A stretch of 64,000 nt of DNA. It comes from Halobacteriales archaeon SW_5_70_135. Its GTDB lineage: Archaea > Halobacteriota > Halobacteria > Halobacteriales > SW-7-71-33. The stretch lies in NCBI GenBank assembly GCA_003022865.1, contig PXSK01000021.1, positions 1,620 to 65,619 on the forward strand. Direction: 5' to 3'. The position numbers and the translations under genes are program-made. The notes under the pieces are model-generated. The model saw only the letters and a program-made list of their open reading frames with translations, had not been told where the DNA came from and made no database searches. Within the stretch, counting starts at the first letter, position 1, and the number at the start of each line of letters is the position of its first letter. Positions 8,997-17,415 of this stretch are shown piece after piece.

Positions 8997-9240
8997 GAGT
9001 GCGCCGGCCGGGATTCGAACCGAAGCCGGACGGTCGCCCTCGCTTCGCTCTGGCGCTGCGACTGGCAGGCTTCGGTCCCGGACCGCGCACGCTCCGCTCG
9101 GGTGTCCGTTCGTGGAGAGTGCGCCGGCCGGGATTCGAACCACGTGGAGACGGTCGGCCTCGCTCCACTCGGCCGCTGCGTCTCCTCTCGTTCAGTTCCC
9201 TCGTCGCGTACCTGCGGCTCGCGGTACTGCTCGCCGCAGG
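8997..9240. repeat. Two tandem repeat units carrying the 3' end of tRNA-Gly
   Basis: The 22-base word that forms the 3' acceptor/T-arm of the adjacent tRNA-Gly (complement TGCGCCGGCCGGGATTCGAA plus CC) occurs at 9000, at 9120 and inside the tRNA at 9242. Units 1 and 2 are also similar after this word: both continue GACGGTCG-CCTCGCT-C-CTC and end in CGCTGCG. Spacing is 120 and 122 bases. These look like tandem tRNA-end duplications, as left by repeated integration at a tRNA gene or by a tRNA-derived repeat. Confidence 0.75.
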
Positions 9241-9241
9241 A

Positions 9242-9312
9242 TGCGCCGGCCGGGATTCGAACCCGGGCCATGAGCTTGGAAGGCTCAGGTCCTACCACTA
9301 GACCACCGGCGC
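9242..9312 (-). tRNA. tRNA-Gly (anticodon TCC)
   Basis: The complement folds as a complete cloverleaf. The acceptor GCGCCGG pairs with CCGGCGC, discriminator A is at 9242, the anticodon loop lies in GAGCCTTCCAAGCTC (TCC, reading GGA), and the T-loop is GGGTTCGAATCCC. There is no intron and no encoded CCA, as usual in haloarchaea. Two partial copies of its 3' end lie immediately downstream of the gene on its own strand. Confidence 0.95.
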
Positions 9313-9471
9313 GCTTCGCTCGCGCCGTCGTTCGCGGCTCGGCGCCGCGCACCGTCGGCGCTCGTCTCCCCGTCGCCACGCCGTCGATAAGGACGTTTCC
9401 CTTCCGCGCCGGGAAGCGGCAATCGCCACCGGTGTCCACAGGACGAGGGGCCGCCTCCACGACGGAGGAAC

Positions 9472-10692
9472 ATGGCTGAGACCGTCATCGACGCCGGACT
9501 GGTCGTCGACGGCACCGACGAAGAGCCGATCCGCGACGCGCGGATCGTGATCGAGGACGGCCGCGTCGCCGACGTCGGCACGCAGGAGTCGGTACGGGTA
9601 CCCGACGGGGCCGACCACCGTGCCTACCCGGAGGCGACGGTGACGCCGGGGCTGATCGACGCTCACCTCCACCTCTCGGGCGCCCGAACGATGGACCCGA
9701 TGGACTGGGCGATCGAGTCGACCGAGCTTGGCGCCGTCCGGGCGACGGCCGATCTGCGCTCGCTGCTGTCGGCGGGGTTCACCGCCGTGCGCGACGTGGG
9801 GTCGGGGACCGGGCTCGCGCTGCGCGAGGCGGTCGCGGACGGTGACGTGCCCGGGCCGCGGGTGTTCACGAGCGGCCGGGCGATCTCACAGACCGGCGGT
9901 CACGGCGACTCACATTTCCTGCCGTACGAGTGGGTCGACGACGGCGGCATCTCGACGCTCGCCGACGGTCCGGCCGACTGTCGCAAGACCGCCCGCAAGC
10001 GGATCCGCGACGGCGTCGACCTCCTCAAAATCATGACCACCGGCGGCGTCCTCTCGGAGAAGGACTCGCCGCGACAGGCCCAGTTCACCGACGAGGAGAT
10101 CGCCGCCATGGTCGAGGAGGCACACCGCGTCGACGTCCCCGTGGCGAGTCACGCCCAGGGCGCGCCGGGCATCAAGAGCGCGCTGCGCAACGGCGTCGAC
10201 ACGATCGAGCACGGCTTCCACATGGACGAGGAGGCCGTCGAGCTGTTCCACCGCCGCGACGCCGTCTTCGTTCCGACCTTGTCGATCATGCACAAGATCG
10301 TCACCGAGGGCGACGAGCACGGCGTCCCCGAGTGGGGGCTGAAGAAGTCACGAGCGGCCCGGGAGACCCACTTCGAGGCCGTCGAGCGCGCCCACGAGGC
10401 CGGCGTGCCGATCGCCGTCGGCACCGACTTCATCGGGCCGGAGCTCGTCCCTCACGGCGGGAACGTACTCGAACTCGAACTGCTCGTCGAGGAGTGCGGG
10501 CTCGGCCCGCTGGAGGCGCTACGGGGCGCGACCGGTGTCGCCGCGCGCACGCTCCCCGAGAACGACGTGGGCACGCTCGAACCCGGCGCCCACGCCGACC
10601 TGGTCGTGTTCGACGGCGACCCGACACGGGACATCGAGGCCGTCCGGGCAGTCGAGCAGGTGTACAAGGGCGGCGAGGCCGTCTCGCTCTGA
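9472..10692 (+). CDS. Amidohydrolase-family metal-dependent hydrolase
   Basis: TIM-barrel amidohydrolase of the imidazolonepropionase/prolidase-like branch, which hydrolyses amide bonds of small cyclic or dipeptide substrates. The 406 residues begin with the small beta domain (VIDAGLVVDGTDEEPIRDARIVIEDGRVADVG). Metal ligands follow in order: HLHLSG after PGLIDA, the lysine of LLKIMTTGGV, ASHAQG, EHGFHMD and the aspartate of AVGTDFIGPE. The C-terminus closes the beta domain (EPGAHADLVVFDGDPTRDI). The substrate is unknown. It stands alone after tRNA-Gly. Confidence 0.9.
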   Translation: MAETVIDAGLVVDGTDEEPIRDARIVIEDGRVADVGTQESVRVPDGADHRAYPEATVTPGLIDAHLHLSGARTMDPMDWAIESTELGAVRATADLRSLLSAGFTAVRDVGSGTGLALREAVADGDVPGPRVFTSGRAISQTGGHGDSHFLPYEWVDDGGISTLADGPADCRKTARKRIRDGVDLLKIMTTGGVLSEKDSPRQAQFTDEEIAAMVEEAHRVDVPVASHAQGAPGIKSALRNGVDTIEHGFHMDEEAVELFHRRDAVFVPTLSIMHKIVTEGDEHGVPEWGLKKSRAARETHFEAVERAHEAGVPIAVGTDFIGPELVPHGGNVLELELLVEECGLGPLEALRGATGVAARTLPENDVGTLEPGAHADLVVFDGDPTRDIEAVRAVEQVYKGGEAVSL

Positions 10693-10699
10693 GCGACCG

Positions 10700-11362
10700 T
10701 CAGCCGCTCACTCGCGCGTAGCAGTTGCCCGAGGAGACGAACGTCCGCTCCACTCCGAGAGCGCTGTCGGCGAGGTCGCGCTCGAACTCCGCGGGGTCGT
10801 AGACGTGGTAGAAGCGTCCGACTCGCTCGCCGTCCGGCAGCGTCCAGTCGACGGTCGTGTCGAACCCCTCCGTGCGGTCGAACCGGTCGTGTGTCGTGCT
10901 CCAGGCGCTCACCAGCGCCCGCCCGTCGGCACCGAGTACCCGGGCGAGCTCGTCCAGACTCGACAGCCGTCGCTCCCGTCCGGGGAGGTGATGTAGCGTA
11001 GCGACGTAGAGTCCCAGCTCCGCCGTGTCGGTCGCGAGCGGGAGCCGACCGGCGTCGGCCTGCAGCAGTGTCACGTCCTCGCGGTCGCCGACCCGGTCGA
11101 CGGCGGTCCACAGCACGGCCCGGCTCACGTCGGCGCCGACGGCCCGGTCGACCAGGTCCGCGAGCGGTTCGAGGTGGCGGCCGTTGCCACAGCCGACGTC
11201 GACGCCCGTCCCGAGGCCGTTGGCCGGACGGTCGGCGAGGAAGGATTCCACCTCCGGCCAGGGGTGGGCCCGGGTCCGGGCGAAGTGGTCGGCGATCCGG
11301 TCGTAGGTGTGTCTGACCGCCTCGGAACCGGCCGCGGGAGCCGGGGAGTCACCGGGGGTCAC
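10700..11362 (-). CDS. Class I SAM-dependent methyltransferase
   Basis: A 220-residue Rossmann methyltransferase. It has the tRNA-uridine/ubiquinone-type opening VRHTYDRIADHFARTRAHPWPEV, the SAM motif GVDVGCGNGRHLEPL, acidic LLQADAGRLPL and motif IV LYVATLHHLPG. The N-terminus is similar to proteins of the Trm9/ABH8 type, but the substrate is uncertain. The GTG start at 11362 overlaps the TGA of the pilus membrane protein (GTGA), so the two are translationally coupled and it is the last gene of the pilus operon. Confidence 0.85.
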   Translation of the reverse strand: MTPGDSPAPAAGSEAVRHTYDRIADHFARTRAHPWPEVESFLADRPANGLGTGVDVGCGNGRHLEPLADLVDRAVGADVSRAVLWTAVDRVGDREDVTLLQADAGRLPLATDTAELGLYVATLHHLPGRERRLSSLDELARVLGADGRALVSAWSTTHDRFDRTEGFDTTVDWTLPDGERVGRFYHVYDPAEFERDLADSALGVERTFVSSGNCYARVSG

Positions 11363-13548
11363 AGCAGGACGACGATCATCGCGTAGCCGAGCACCAGCAT
11401 GACAGTGACGTGTTTGGCGCCGGCGCGGACGTCGGCGCTGGTGAACTGTCCGGCGAGCCACCCCGAGCAGAACCCCTGGAGGACGATGGCGTGGACCAGC
11501 GTGAGCCGCCAGGCGTCCTGGTCGATCTGACCGATGTTCTCGATGCCGCTGCCGCCGATGGCGGCCGCGGCGTCGGGGCCACCGACGGAGGCGCTGTCCG
11601 GGAGGTTCGGCAGCATCACGAAGACCACCACGCCGACGATGGCGAGAAAGACCAGAAAGCCGAGATAGATGAATACGATGTAGACGACCATCTCGTCGCG
11701 GCGGCGCTGTTTCAGTCGGCGGTCGGCCTTCGCCCGTTCGGCGGCGATCCGTAGCACCGGCCCGACGTCGCCGGAGGCGCGGATCGACTCCGTCAGCAGC
11801 GTCACTGCCCGGGAGATCGTCACCGTCCCCATCCGCCTCTCGAAGCGCTTCAGCGCCGACCGCAGGTCGGCGCCCCACCGGATGTCCCGCCAGATGATGT
11901 CGAGTTCCTCGTTGAGCCTGCCGAGGTCGCTGCGACGGATGCGGTTCATGCTGGTGACGATCGTCATCCCGGCCTCGTTGAGACTCGCCAGACGGTCGAG
12001 GAAGTCGGGGACGACGCTCTCGATGGCCTCGATACGTCGGCTGTGTATCTCGTACACCACTGCGAAGCTGCCGACGATCAGCAGCAGCGACTGGATCAGC
12101 AGGTCGTCGAACTCCCGGACCGTGAGCACGCGGTCCTCGAGCAGGCCGGGGATCCGCAGGCCGACGACGAGTATCGCGACCGGGACGCTCACCCACAGCA
12201 GCGACGTCGGCTGCTTGAGTACGGTCCGGACGGGGCTGGTGAGTCGCTTGATCGTGTCCCGGACCTGGCGGTAGACGGTCAGTCGCTGGCGGTTCCGACG
12301 CACGTCGCCGCGGTCGCGGTCGTGGCTCGGCACCGTCGCCGGGAGCGTGCCGCCGTCGGTGGCGGTCGTCCCGCCGTCGGCCGGCAGGGCAGTGCCGTCG
12401 GGATCGTACGTGGCCTCGGCGGCGAGGTCGTCCCTGCGTCGCACTCCCATCGGGGCGATGTCGACCGAGAGGTCCTCCTCGGTGGGGGTGCTGAGCGAGA
12501 CGTCGTCGACCACGTTCGACAGATAGAGCACGAAGCCGAGGTTGAACAGCGGGATGAATCCGTAGACGAGGACGCGAGCCAGAAGCAGCGGGAGGTCGTC
12601 CAGCGCGAGGTCGAGGATCAGCAGGACGACGATACCGAACAACGGGAGAGCGATCCCGACAGCGGCGTACACCTCGGCGTACGTCGACAGCGCCGTCAGC
12701 AGTCGCTCCTGCTGGACCTCGGCCTCCTCGCGGAACTCGCGGTACTCCCGCTCTAAGAACTCGGCCAGCGACCCGCCCGTGCGGAGCACGCTGGTGAGGT
12801 TCTGTGACAGCTCGCGGAACCGCGTGCTCGGGGAGCGCCGACCCATCGTCTCGACGGCGGTGACGACGTCGACGCCGAAGACGTCGATGTTGCGAGCGCC
12901 GACCTCCACCTCCTTCGCGGCCTCACCGTAGATGCGCTTGTTGCGCGCGAGGATCCGCATCACCTCGGGAAAGTCGATGCCCGGACGGGCCAGCGCGTAC
13001 ATGAAGGAGACGGTCAGCGGCAGCGAGCGGTCGATCTCGCGTTCGCGCCCGTCGGCGACGAAGACGGGGTAGTACCACCGGTAGCCGTAGGTCAGCAGGG
13101 CGACGCCGACGCCGACGACGACGGTGACCGCCGATGCGTAGACGTACTGCCCGGCGCCGGGCGGCAGCAGGGCGTCGAAGCTGGCCGCCGGCGCCCGAAC
13201 CGCCAATGGGAGCCGCCCGACGGCGTCGACCTCGGAGGGTTCGAGCACGCGCGCCACGAACCGGGTGGCGTAGAGACTGAGGACGCCGGCGGCGACACCG
13301 TGGACGACGCTCATCAGCCGTGTTCGGGTGGCGTACCCCCGGTAGGTGGTGTCGACGTGTGCCGCGTGCAGGTTCGCCTGGCGCTCCTTCCGTTTCGACT
13401 CCGAGGCCGAGAACCCGCCGAACACGAGTACCGCGGTCCTGTTGACGGTCCGGTCCAGTCCGGCGTTGAGCCTGCCGACGTGGATCGCCACGACGAGCAG
13501 CACGACGAACACCGCCGGCAGCGACTGCAGCGACTGGAGGGCTACCAC
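11359..13548 (-). CDS. Type IV pilus/archaellum-type membrane platform protein (TadC/PilC)
   Basis: Inner-membrane platform of an archaeal type IV pilus machine, on which the ATPase acts to insert pilins. The 729 residues contain two T2SSF-type domains. The first includes FPEVMRILARNKRIYGEAAKEVEVGARNID in its first third; the second includes LASLNEAGMTIVTSMNRI and SGDVGPVLRIAAERAKADRRLKQRRR. Groups of hydrophobic helices surround each domain, and a disordered Thr/Gly-rich linker sits in the middle. It starts at GTG 13548, 87 bases after the ATPase stop. No pilin gene is seen next to it. Confidence 0.9.
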   Translation of the reverse strand: MVALQSLQSLPAVFVVLLVVAIHVGRLNAGLDRTVNRTAVLVFGGFSASESKRKERQANLHAAHVDTTYRGYATRTRLMSVVHGVAAGVLSLYATRFVARVLEPSEVDAVGRLPLAVRAPAASFDALLPPGAGQYVYASAVTVVVGVGVALLTYGYRWYYPVFVADGREREIDRSLPLTVSFMYALARPGIDFPEVMRILARNKRIYGEAAKEVEVGARNIDVFGVDVVTAVETMGRRSPSTRFRELSQNLTSVLRTGGSLAEFLEREYREFREEAEVQQERLLTALSTYAEVYAAVGIALPLFGIVVLLILDLALDDLPLLLARVLVYGFIPLFNLGFVLYLSNVVDDVSLSTPTEEDLSVDIAPMGVRRRDDLAAEATYDPDGTALPADGGTTATDGGTLPATVPSHDRDRGDVRRNRQRLTVYRQVRDTIKRLTSPVRTVLKQPTSLLWVSVPVAILVVGLRIPGLLEDRVLTVREFDDLLIQSLLLIVGSFAVVYEIHSRRIEAIESVVPDFLDRLASLNEAGMTIVTSMNRIRRSDLGRLNEELDIIWRDIRWGADLRSALKRFERRMGTVTISRAVTLLTESIRASGDVGPVLRIAAERAKADRRLKQRRRDEMVVYIVFIYLGFLVFLAIVGVVVFVMLPNLPDSASVGGPDAAAAIGGSGIENIGQIDQDAWRLTLVHAIVLQGFCSGWLAGQFTSADVRAGAKHVTVMLVLGYAMIVVLL

Positions 13549-13635
13549 GACCGGTCACCTCGTCGGGGCGCCGCCGGGGCGGGCGCGGCCGACGGTGGGC
13601 GAGGCGGACGAGGGTGGTGGAACATGTGGGAAGGG

Positions 13636-15315
13636 TCAGTCGTCGGCGGCGGCGGTCACCGTCGTGCTGCTGTCGTCTATCATGTCGACGATGGTGCCGG
13701 GGTCGGCGTAGTACTCGTTGACCATCGCGGTGAAGCGCCGGTAGTCGTCGACGCCCTGCTCGCGGAGGAACTCGAGGACCCGCCGCCGGTCGCGCAGTTC
13801 CTCCAGCAGCTCGGACTGCGACCAGCCGTTGTCGTCGCGGATCTCGTCGAGGACGGACGACCCCTGTGACCGGAAGCTGTCGTCCCTACCGTCCCACTCG
13901 AACGCCATCGAGTAGTCCAGGTCGCCGGTCCGCTGGTCGATGCCTTCGATCTCGGCGATCGTCTGCGTGCGCCGCACCCGTTCGTCGTCGAGACGGGTCA
14001 GCGTCTGCACGGAGAGGATGTCGAGCGAGGCCACCATCGGCCGAGGGACGTCGATCGGCTCGTTCTCCAGGCGGTTGATCACCGTCTGCACGGAGTCCGC
14101 GTGCATCGTCGAGTAGGTGGTGTGACCGGTGTTCATCGCCTGGAACAGCGTGATCGCCTCGTCGCCGCGCACCTCGCCGACGATGATGTACTCCGGACGG
14201 TGTCGCAGCGCGGAGCGCAGCAGTTCGTACATGGAGATGTCCGTCCCCTCGTGGAGTCGCTCGCGGGTCAGACTGGAGAGCCAGTTGTCGTGATACAGCG
14301 ACAGCTCGCGGGTGTCCTCGATGGTGAGTACCTTCGCCCGCGGCGGGACGAACATCGAGACGGCGTTCATCGAGGTGGTCTTCCCGCTGGCGGTACCGCC
14401 GGCGAAGATGAGCGACTTGTTGTGCTCGATCGCCAGCCAGAGGTAGGCCATCTGCTCGACGTTGAAGGTGCCGTACTCGATGAGGTCGATCGGCGTGAAC
14501 GGGTCCTCGGCGTACTTGCGCACGGTGAAGGCGGAGCCGCGCGGGGTGACCTCCTCGCCGAGGGCGAGCTCGGCTCGAGAGCCGTCCGGCAGAGTGGTGC
14601 CGGCGATCGGTTCGCCGACGGAGATGTGCTGGCCCGACTGCTGGGCGAGCCGGACGACGAAGTCGTCGAGGTCGTCGCGTTCGAACGAGAGGTTCGTCTC
14701 GATGTCGGTGTAGTCCTTATGGTAGACGAAGATCGGCAGGTCGTAGCCGTCACAGGAGACATCCTCGACCTTGGGGTCGTGCATGATCGGGTCAAGCCGG
14801 CCGAATCCACGGAACGAGCGGTAGAGGTAGTAGTACAGCTTGTGAGCGGTACGAGCGCCGACGGTGGCGCCGTAGCGGTCGAGATAGTCACCGAGCGCCG
14901 TCCGGAGCAGCTCCTCGACTTCGGCGTCCTCGGTGGAGAGGTCCTCCCGGTACACCAGCGGGTCGCGGACGTCCTCGAACAGCATCTCCAGGAGCTCGAA
15001 CTCGTCCTCGTCGAGTTCCGGTTCCACGACGTAGTAGAGGTAGACGTTCTCCGCGTCGTTGTAGTTGATCGAGACGAAGGCGTAGGGAGCGTTGACCCAG
15101 TAGCGCTCGATCTCCTCGTGGCCGGCGAGTCCGTCGAAGGTGACCAGCACGCCGTCCTCGGGGTCGTACGGCTCGACCTCGACGCCGGGGCTCCGCAGGA
15201 TCGACAGTCCACGGCGGAGTCGACCGAGCAGCGACTGCCCCGCGTCGCCCGGGAACGAACCTGCCTCCTCGCGGGTGGGCACGTCCGACCGAGTCCCGTC
15301 GGCGTCCTCTGGCAT
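13636..15315 (-). CDS. Type II/IV secretion ATPase (PilB/TadA family)
   Basis: Hexameric ATPase driving assembly of an archaeal adhesion pilus. It has 559 residues with an N-terminal domain typical of haloarchaeal PilB (DPLVYREDLSTEDAEVEELLRTAL), then Walker A FAGGTASGKTTS, an Asp box TIEDTREL, Walker B EYIIVGEVRGDEA and the His box NTGHTTYSTMHAD. An acidic C-terminal tail follows. It forms an operon with the platform protein downstream. The pair resembles haloarchaeal pilB-pilC, but the pilB3/C3 paralogue cannot be assigned. Confidence 0.93.
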   Translation of the reverse strand: MPEDADGTRSDVPTREEAGSFPGDAGQSLLGRLRRGLSILRSPGVEVEPYDPEDGVLVTFDGLAGHEEIERYWVNAPYAFVSINYNDAENVYLYYVVEPELDEDEFELLEMLFEDVRDPLVYREDLSTEDAEVEELLRTALGDYLDRYGATVGARTAHKLYYYLYRSFRGFGRLDPIMHDPKVEDVSCDGYDLPIFVYHKDYTDIETNLSFERDDLDDFVVRLAQQSGQHISVGEPIAGTTLPDGSRAELALGEEVTPRGSAFTVRKYAEDPFTPIDLIEYGTFNVEQMAYLWLAIEHNKSLIFAGGTASGKTTSMNAVSMFVPPRAKVLTIEDTRELSLYHDNWLSSLTRERLHEGTDISMYELLRSALRHRPEYIIVGEVRGDEAITLFQAMNTGHTTYSTMHADSVQTVINRLENEPIDVPRPMVASLDILSVQTLTRLDDERVRRTQTIAEIEGIDQRTGDLDYSMAFEWDGRDDSFRSQGSSVLDEIRDDNGWSQSELLEELRDRRRVLEFLREQGVDDYRRFTAMVNEYYADPGTIVDMIDDSSTTVTAAADD

Positions 15316-15364
15316 CTATCGTTCGTTCGGGTCGGTCGAACTTAAATGAGGCGGGCCGGACGCG

Positions 15365-15931
15365 TCACGGCCCCTCGGAGTCGGCGCCCAGGTCGAACTC
15401 CGCCGTCGCGTCGCTTCCGTCGTCGCCCTCGCGCTCGACGGTCAACAGCACCACTGCCAGAGCGCCCGTCAGCAGCAGGCCGACGGGCACCTCCACCGTC
15501 GGCAGCCCGTTGCCGTACAGGTAGTAGGTCGCGACCGCGAGAACGAGTGTTCCGGCGCCGATGACGCCGCCCATCAGTCGGACCGGGTCGACCGGACCGG
15601 CCGCCAGGCGGTCCTCGTAACGGTAGAAGACGACCGAGAGGCCGACGGCGACCGCGACCAGTGCGGCGCCGACCGCCCACACCTGGTACGGGAGTTCGAG
15701 GCTGGTGCCCGACTGGAACCGGACGGCACTCAGCGGGTGGTCGAGACGGACCGCCCTGGCCAGTGGTACGCCGAAGGTGTACCTGACCTGGAAGAAAGGG
15801 AAGCGAACGTACAGCAGCCGCCCGCCGGCGACGTCGCCGGCGTAGCTGACGTTCCAGGGCAGCAGCGCCGCCAGCCACGCCGACAGCACCGCGAGCTCGT
15901 TCGCGTACTCCGCCTTCACCCAGGGTGCCAT
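15365..15931 (-). CDS. Conserved haloarchaeal membrane protein (DUF7549-like)
   Basis: 188 residues from ATG 15931, chosen because MAPWVKAEYANELAVLSAWL begins with a helix typical of the family; the longer frame upstream is Arg-rich and unlike protein. There are four or five hydrophobic segments: around residues 10-30, one near WAVGAALVAVAVGLSVV, one near GGVIGAGTLVLAVATYYL and one near VGLLLTGALAVVLL. The tail is acidic. The family name is from memory. It is transcribed after, but separately from, the pilus genes, and its function is unknown. Confidence 0.72.
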   Translation of the reverse strand: MAPWVKAEYANELAVLSAWLAALLPWNVSYAGDVAGGRLLYVRFPFFQVRYTFGVPLARAVRLDHPLSAVRFQSGTSLELPYQVWAVGAALVAVAVGLSVVFYRYEDRLAAGPVDPVRLMGGVIGAGTLVLAVATYYLYGNGLPTVEVPVGLLLTGALAVVLLTVEREGDDGSDATAEFDLGADSEGP

Positions 15932-16169
15932 TCGTCCCCAGGTCGTCGGGGCGGTCGGATAAACGCGTCGGGGTCGCGGGAACCGCGCCGGGACGACCCA
16001 CCGCACCGAGACGGCGAGTGGGTCGACACACCTGATTCGGCCCGGTGTCACGGCCCGCCGGCGAGAGCGTTCCGATCGGCTCCGTGACACGTTCGACGGC
16101 GGACGGAGCCGGGTCGGGGCGCCGGCGGCGTTACGTTCATATCACCCGGGTGCTAAGGCCGAGTACGGA

Positions 16170-16643
16170 ATGAGGCGTGACTACTTTAGCTTAGAAATCG
16201 AGGACGTCGACTGGCTCGACGGCGAGGGTGACCCGGTCAAGCCGCGCGTAACGATCGACTTCGACGGACCGGACTCGACGCTTCGATCGCGCCTCACTGG
16301 TCACGACGACGTACCGCTGAGCGGAGACGAGACCGACGCCGCCTTCCGCCTGCGCACGGCCATCGACGACCCCGACGCGGAGGGTGTCTTCTCGCTGACC
16401 AACCGCGTCACCGGCGAGTTCGTCCTGGAGGTGAACGAGGACAGCGAGACGGTGATGGACTTCGTCCGGGCGGCCCGTCGCTACGGAGAGTCCGAGCCCG
16501 ACGACGACTCCCGCTATCAGATTCGCGTCACCATCGAGGACGAGGAGGTCGTCACCTACGACAAACACACCTTCCTCGTCTACAACGAGGAGGGCAACCT
16601 CCTGCGGAAGCACTCGCTCATCCCCAGCGGCGTCGAACTGTAA
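16170..16643 (+). CDS. DUF5793-family conserved haloarchaeal protein
   Basis: 157 residues, beginning MRRDYFSLEIEDVDWLDG and ending with YDKHTFLVYNEEGNLLRKHS, which matches my memory of DUF5793. The protein is very acidic and has no membrane helix or signal peptide, so it is cytoplasmic. A TATA-like TTCATATC about 27-34 bases before the ATG suggests a leaderless or nearly leaderless transcript. Function is unknown. The broken HAD gene reads towards it from the opposite strand and loses its stop in this region. Confidence 0.8.
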   Translation: MRRDYFSLEIEDVDWLDGEGDPVKPRVTIDFDGPDSTLRSRLTGHDDVPLSGDETDAAFRLRTAIDDPDAEGVFSLTNRVTGEFVLEVNEDSETVMDFVRAARRYGESEPDDDSRYQIRVTIEDEEVVTYDKHTFLVYNEEGNLLRKHSLIPSGVEL

Positions 16644-16644
16644 C

Positions 16645-17305
16645 GGCCGTTCTCCGTCCGGGTCGCCCGGCGGCTCCTCGTGCGGCCGGTTCGTGGGCGT
16701 CCACACCGACCGCAGCCCCGCACTGTAGGTGTCGACCACGTCCACCGGACGGCTGTCGCCGACCACTACGTACGCCTCGGGGGCGATCCCGAAGTCCGAG
16801 CGGGTGTCCACTCGAACGGCTCCGGCGCGGGCTTCGACGGGCACGCGCCGCCGGGGTGACAGCACGGCACCCGGTCGAGCTCGTCGGCGATCCCCGACTG
16901 CCGGAGTTTCGGCGGCTGCGTCTCCGGTCGCCCGTCGGTCACGAGCGCCACGCGGTAGTGGTCGTGAGCGAACGCGAGGGCGCGCTGAACACCGTCGTGG
17001 AACTCGACGCCGACCGCCGCGGAGCGTTCGCCGGCCGCCTCGCCCAGCCGCTCGACCAGCGGGTCGTTCGGTTCGACCTCGGCGTCGTACCGCTCGGCGG
17101 CGGCACGGCAGCGGTTCGGGAAGAATTCCGTCGTCGTCGCGGGCTGCTCGACGGCGTCGTCGGGGACGGCCCGCAACTCTCCAGCCGAGAAGGGCGGCCG
17201 CCTGTCCACGCGCTCGGCGACCCTGTGGTGAAACGTCTCGTCGGAGAAGGCGGGCACGCAGAGCGTGTCGTCCAGGTCGGAGCAGACCGCCCCGACGGAA
17301 AGCAT
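16645..17305 (-). pseudogene. Frameshifted HAD-family hydrolase
   Basis: ATG 17305 opens a good HAD phosphatase: motif I CSDLDDTLCVP, then RVALVTDGRPETQ (motif II region) and CCHPGGACPSKPAPEPFE (motif III lysine). At about 16820 the frame is lost: it continues as WTPARTSG and stops at 16766. In another frame the expected continuation is perfect: DFGIAPEAYVVVGDSRPVDV, then AGLRSVWTPTNRPHEEP. That second frame has no stop at a normal distance and runs on antisense through the DUF5793 gene, so the 3' end is damaged too. Likely a pseudogene of the phosphoglycolate-phosphatase-like group. Confidence 0.75.
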
Positions 17306-17415
17306 CGACCGCTCGTGGGGCCGAGGCGACACGAGACCGACCCAGGCCGGCGGTCCGGACGCGAGCGACGGCGATCCCGCGCGATTGAAGTGCGGGGCAC
17401 GCGGACCCGCTCACG

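Noticed and set aside
8997-9312. A CRISPR-like array at the repeated 22-base word
   Set aside because: Only three copies, spacing of 120 bases, and the word is the tRNA-Gly 3' end; no cas genes.
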